DNA from: a virus
Length of the DNA stretch: 64,000 nucleotides
IMG/VR virus record: IMGVR_UViG_3300032214_001563
Coordinates: 1-64,000 of that record
Strand: one strand, 5' to 3'
Shown here: one piece after another, positions 60,447 through 64,000 of the stretch
Numbering within the stretch: the stretch's first letter is position 1
Layout of the letters: each line of letters begins with the position of its first letter
Position numbers and translations under genes: made by a program
Notes under the pieces: model-generated
The model's database searches: none
Told to the model about the DNA's origin: nothing
What the model saw: only the letters and a program-made list of their open reading frames with translations

Positions 60447-62600
60447 ATGCCAATATTCAGTAATCAATCTTTAGACATCGCAGGAGGTTACGAAGCAATT
60501 TCGAATAGAATTTCTGCGCTTCAGGCTTATAATGAGTCAAGACAACTAACTCAGGATAGTGATAGACAACGAGGCGATAGTCTTGCTCAATCACTACAAG
60601 CATTAGCCGGGCAAAAGTCTTCTGTTGAAGCAAATCAAAGTAGAGATAAAAGAAACCAACCAACAAGTTTTGATAAGTTGGTTACTCTTATTAACCAAAC
60701 TAATTTAGGGACTGGATATACCAACACAAATCAATTGATTAGAAAAAATCTTTTGGAGCTTGTGTTCAAAATGAAAGGTGAAATTAGTAAAATAATCCAG
60801 GAAGAGATGTTCCGTACATTAAATTGTGCTCAGGAACAAACATATAAAGGGTATTCACCAACTCAATTTCAAAACCTTCAATCCTTATCTCTACTACCTC
60901 AGCAGGAAGGAATATATGTTCCAGTTGCAAGTGTAGATTTCAATAATTCACTCAAAATAAATCCTCAAACAGGAATCGGTAGATTATACTATGAAACTAC
61001 TGGTATAACAAGTCTGGCCACTTACAAAAACTACGCTGGCACTTCAGGTTTCCCAATGAACTATGAGTTAAACCAACGTATTCAAAATCCAGGGGACACA
61101 TTCAGAGACGAATATTCTGTGTATTATAATGGAAGGAGTCGTCAACAAATTTTTGATATTGAATATACTACACTAAATGGTGTAGGTGCAACAGGAGACT
61201 TTTTCCGAGTTTTCCTAATAGATAGAGAAGGTTCTCCCGCAACAACTAATCCAGCTCAAGCAACACTTCAATTTTCAGCAAATACAATAGTTACAGCAAT
61301 TGGTGATTATGTTCAATCTATTGATTTGTTCAGTGCCAAAACTTTTCTAGCAAGTTTACTTAACATAACAACAGGTCTAGTGGCAGGAGGTTTATCAATT
61401 CAACAATTAGAAAACCAGAATAAATTTGTTACAATTTTATTCCGAATTATGGGTATTTGTGAACCAGGTTCATCCGAGATAGATGTATCTGGGGTGGCCA
61501 AGGTTTCTGAGTTGGACAATTTGGATGACGAGTTTTTCACATTCAGCGAAATCGAATTAAATGATATTAACCAAGCCTCTAATAATCAAAAAAGAGGTAT
61601 TGTACAGTACATTGATTGTGATAATGTTGATTTACCGGTGAACAACCAAATTCTTTTACAAGAACTTGATACTTTATCCAACACCATCGATTCTCTTCCA
61701 ATTGAAGACCAAGTAGCAGAAATTGAAAGGATTTTGGATAATATACCCCAAACTTGGTCGCAGGAAGGTTTTGGAGGAATCAACTTTGATTGGGAAAATC
61801 CTTTCAATCGAGATTTAATAAAAAAAATTCCTGCAGCTCTTTTTTATTCAATTCTCACACCCAAAACTCTACTTCCAATGTTTGTTTTTATTGAATATCA
61901 AAGAGAACAAATTGTGGGTTTTGCAAACAATTTAATTGTATCTGGGAATACAATTATTGCTTCAGCAAACACGCTAATCAACTCTGCAAATACTTTAAAT
62001 GCATTAGCTAGTACGCTGGTTACTGACGGAGTGGATTTTGCCAAAAAGTTCAGAAAGTTTGTTACTAGAGTAATTGGTAGAATAATGAATAGATTTCTTG
62101 AATTACTTTTTAATATGCTGAAAAAAAATCTATTGAGATTGCTTCGAGAAATTTTGAGAGATATTGCCAGAACTAGTAAAAGTGCTAAGCTCAAAGCCAT
62201 CAACGCTTTGTTAAATTACGCTGAGCCACTTATCCAAGGGTTTTTGAATTATCGAGAATGTAAAAGTTTAATTAAACAGATTCAAAGAATTCTGGAATTA
62301 ATTAGAGGAGAACCAAGAACTCCGCCATCGCCCCTATCTGCAGCGTTAATTGTGTTGTCAGATTTTTTACCTGGAATCAGTCCAGAAAGAGGTGTGCTCA
62401 ATACCATTGAGTATATGCAGGCTTATGGATTAAAAACAGGAGCTCTACCAGATGGTAGTCCTAACAGGATGGTTGCATTTACAACAGCTATGCAGAAAGG
62501 TGGTTATGATGAATTCATTACAAACGGTAAGGTAGAAGGTACGGCATTCATCCCACCAGTAACTGGAGGGTTAGTAAAAGTATGGGCAAAAGCAAAATAG
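60447..62600 (+). CDS. Baseplate-region structural protein (717 aa)
   Basis: The N-terminal half is Gln/Asn/Thr-rich and beta-type; residues about 480-620 are strongly helical with repetitive 'NTLINSANTLNALASTLV' and basic amphipathic runs ('RFLELLFNMLKKNLLRLLRE'). The helical part could be a coiled coil or a membrane-active segment. It lacks a signal peptide. The position directly before a gp5-like hub gene suggests a hub or tail-tip protein. I do not recognise the family. Start ATG at 60447, 5 bases after the preceding stop. Confidence 0.65.
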   Translation: MPIFSNQSLDIAGGYEAISNRISALQAYNESRQLTQDSDRQRGDSLAQSLQALAGQKSSVEANQSRDKRNQPTSFDKLVTLINQTNLGTGYTNTNQLIRKNLLELVFKMKGEISKIIQEEMFRTLNCAQEQTYKGYSPTQFQNLQSLSLLPQQEGIYVPVASVDFNNSLKINPQTGIGRLYYETTGITSLATYKNYAGTSGFPMNYELNQRIQNPGDTFRDEYSVYYNGRSRQQIFDIEYTTLNGVGATGDFFRVFLIDREGSPATTNPAQATLQFSANTIVTAIGDYVQSIDLFSAKTFLASLLNITTGLVAGGLSIQQLENQNKFVTILFRIMGICEPGSSEIDVSGVAKVSELDNLDDEFFTFSEIELNDINQASNNQKRGIVQYIDCDNVDLPVNNQILLQELDTLSNTIDSLPIEDQVAEIERILDNIPQTWSQEGFGGINFDWENPFNRDLIKKIPAALFYSILTPKTLLPMFVFIEYQREQIVGFANNLIVSGNTIIASANTLINSANTLNALASTLVTDGVDFAKKFRKFVTRVIGRIMNRFLELLFNMLKKNLLRLLREILRDIARTSKSAKLKAINALLNYAEPLIQGFLNYRECKSLIKQIQRILELIRGEPRTPPSPLSAALIVLSDFLPGISPERGVLNTIEYMQAYGLKTGALPDGSPNRMVAFTTAMQKGGYDEFITNGKVEGTAFIPPVTGGLVKVWAKAK

Positions 62601-62601
62601 T

Positions 62602-62811
62602 ATGACACAGGAAGAATTCAAAGTTTTTATAGAGGTAGCCAAAGACGCTAAAAATGTACCCAATCAAAGATTGGAACAAGTCATGGACCAACTTGCAGAT
62701 GAGTTTGAGACTACCAAACAAAACATTTTAGGTTTGAGTGTTTATCTCGATAAAGTAGAAGAATTGTACAATTCAATTTTGAAGGAATATCAAAACAGAA
62801 ATGGAAGGTAG
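62602..62811 (+). CDS. Small helical protein of unknown function (69 aa)
   Basis: This 69-residue, fully helical, acidic protein has a heptad pattern ('LDKVEELYNSILKEYQN'). It lies one base after the 717-residue gene and overlaps the gp5-like start by 11 bases. It may be a chaperone or a small baseplate component that must be made in step with its neighbours. No family recognised. Confidence 0.55.
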   Translation: MTQEEFKVFIEVAKDAKNVPNQRLEQVMDQLADEFETTKQNILGLSVYLDKVEELYNSILKEYQNRNGR

Positions 62812-64000
62812 AATTTGGTTTTATGGTGTGGTAGTTGACAACCAAGACCCTCTCAATCTTGGAAGGGTTAGGGTACAGGTACTCACTGATGACGTAGCAG
62901 CAATCAAGAAAAGTTACGATGGGTTTGGTCCAAAAAACTATTGGACAGAAAAAGACCCATTTGTTTTTAATTCATTACTTCCACTGTATGTTTGGTCGGT
63001 TCCTAAGGTCGATGAATTAGTGCAGGTTTATTACCATGAACCCAACACCACACAATTCCTTAACCAATACTACATTCAGGGACCATTCAATAGAATTCAA
63101 AACATTGTTCAGGAAAACTATAATGAGTCTCAAAAGTTCACTGACATTTCTGGTGTTCAAATCATTGGTGCGCAAAACCTCAGAAACCCAGATGGTACAT
63201 ACAAAAACCCAGACCCCGATGGTGTTTTCCCAGACCCAGGCGACGTTGCCCTTTTGGGTAGAGGTAGTACCGATATTGTATTGAAAGAAGATACCACGCT
63301 TATTCGTGCTGGAAAATACAATGGTGAATTAATTTCCAATAGAGACCCAATCGGCAATAAAAACCGAGCGTTCATTCAGCTAAGTAAGTTTCAAACAAAA
63401 ACCTCTATTGGTGGAACAATTAAGCAAGCCGATTTAAAAGTACAAAATCTGCAGGTCAATTACCTCGTAGAATATGAAATAAGCAATCCTGAAAACACAT
63501 TTGATTTATTTAACGGGAGTGTAAGATTATACAAATTACTTCCCAATGCCTTGACCACTTCTCAGAATCTAAAAGTTGACTCAAACGTTGAGCAATATAA
63601 GTTTATTCGTGCTTCACAGACATTTTCTATGTTAAATTTACAAGATGCAATTGCTTACATCAATAACTTTATTCAAGCGTGTAACTCAGAGCTTAAAACA
63701 AAAACTGGTACAGTCCTCTTTAGTGCATTTGATGAAAGGTTTCCAATCTTTTTTAGACCTTCCAATAATTCATACCAGTTGATGCAGACAACCCCAGTCA
63801 ACCAAGTGCGGCAAACACTCACTACGGTTTTCACAAAGGTTAAACTTAATCCTAACGATAAAATTGGGGGCTATGGATTGATATACCAAAAAGACAGAGT
63901 TGGTGACCCAATAAAAATAACCCCAAAGAGTTTTAGGAAAATTGAAACTAATGCGTTACCTGAAACCTATGGTGCATTTGGTGCACAACATGTTTATTTA
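62801..64000 (+). CDS. 5: gp5-like baseplate hub/spike protein, partial
   Basis: The ATG at 62801 opens 400 codons to the right edge without a stop. Residues about 1-75 are the gp5-type OB-fold domain: 'FYGVVVDNQDPLNLGRVRVQ' at residues 6-25 (the V-x-D-N-x-D-P-x-x-x-G-R-V-x-V motif of spike proteins), and 'WSVPKVDELVQVYYHEP' near 64-80. In T4 this domain seats the spike in the gp27 hub. In T4 a lysozyme domain follows; here residues 80-400 show beta-rich sequence with no lysozyme catalytic motif visible so far. The rest, including any beta-helix, lies outside the window. Confidence 0.78.
   Translation, partial: MEGRIWFYGVVVDNQDPLNLGRVRVQVLTDDVAAIKKSYDGFGPKNYWTEKDPFVFNSLLPLYVWSVPKVDELVQVYYHEPNTTQFLNQYYIQGPFNRIQNIVQENYNESQKFTDISGVQIIGAQNLRNPDGTYKNPDPDGVFPDPGDVALLGRGSTDIVLKEDTTLIRAGKYNGELISNRDPIGNKNRAFIQLSKFQTKTSIGGTIKQADLKVQNLQVNYLVEYEISNPENTFDLFNGSVRLYKLLPNALTTSQNLKVDSNVEQYKFIRASQTFSMLNLQDAIAYINNFIQACNSELKTKTGTVLFSAFDERFPIFFRPSNNSYQLMQTTPVNQVRQTLTTVFTKVKLNPNDKIGGYGLIYQKDRVGDPIKITPKSFRKIETNALPETYGAFGAQHVYL

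Noticed and set aside
62801-64000. Lysozyme domain in the gp5-like protein
   Set aside because: No E...D/T lysozyme pattern is seen in the 400 residues available; the rest lies outside the window.
1-64000. tRNA genes, insertion sequences or integrase
   Set aside because: I saw no tRNA cloverleaf, transposase, terminal inverted repeats or recombinase motif; the intergenic gaps are all under 170 bases.

Overview
The window is an internal piece of a large tailed (myovirus) phage genome of the T4-like type. The evidence is a contractile-tail set (sheath gp18-like, tube gp19-like, gp26-like, gp53-like, gp5-like hub, neck proteins), a family B DNA polymerase, a gp55-like late sigma factor, PhoH, dUTPase, a DnaQ-like exonuclease and a SNF2-type helicase. 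Capsid, portal and terminase genes are not in the window. Start codons mostly lack a strong Shine-Dalgarno and sit in A-rich leaders. One promoter (17695-17725) fits the Bacteroidetes housekeeping consensus TTG-N20-TAnnTTTG. A host in the Bacteroidota is therefore likely, but this is inference.

Layout. 1-17684 is a minus-strand block of late tail genes: a partial structural protein, gp53-like, a 1682-residue structural protein with an OmpA-like domain, tape measure, an apparent frameshifted chaperone pair, tube, HAD protein, sheath, tail terminator and neck. A tiny plus-strand ribbon-helix-helix-like gene sits inside it. 17734-22916 is a plus-strand block: SET-domain protein, SNF2 helicase, a Mn-type superoxide dismutase fused to a nuclease-like domain, gp13-like neck protein and a small unknown. 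22903-36742 is minus again: an HsdS-like half domain, DNA polymerase, a small baseplate-type protein, five glycosyltransferase genes, then three fibre-type proteins, two with Thr/Pro-rich mucin-like linkers. 36791-64000 is plus: five small unknown or head-type genes, then a 20-kb glycan cassette, gp55-like sigma factor and baseplate/hub genes running off the right edge.

How it fits together. The most striking feature is a very large glycosylation inventory: about fifteen glycosyltransferases (GT2, GT4, GT10, GT11, GT25, GT60-like, HtrL/YibB, STELLO-like, CgeB-like). It also holds sugar-nucleotide enzymes (a GDP-mannose 4,6-dehydratase-type SDR, a GDP-mannose 3,5-epimerase homolog, split HldE kinase and nucleotidyltransferase, a HAD-nucleotidyltransferase fusion), two methyltransferases and a cupin. 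One block lies directly downstream, on the same strand, of Thr/Pro-rich fibre genes. It includes a GT60-like enzyme, a family that starts O-GlcNAc glycans on protein Thr/Hyp. I propose that the phage builds and attaches a mucin-like glycan to its own fibres.

Regulation. Late structural genes repeatedly carry TATTTAT(A/C) 10-45 bases before the start codon. This is the reverse complement of the T4 late element TATAAATA, and the phage encodes a gp55-like sigma. Strong hairpin terminators follow the tube and sheath genes and separate the fibre genes from the glycosyltransferases.
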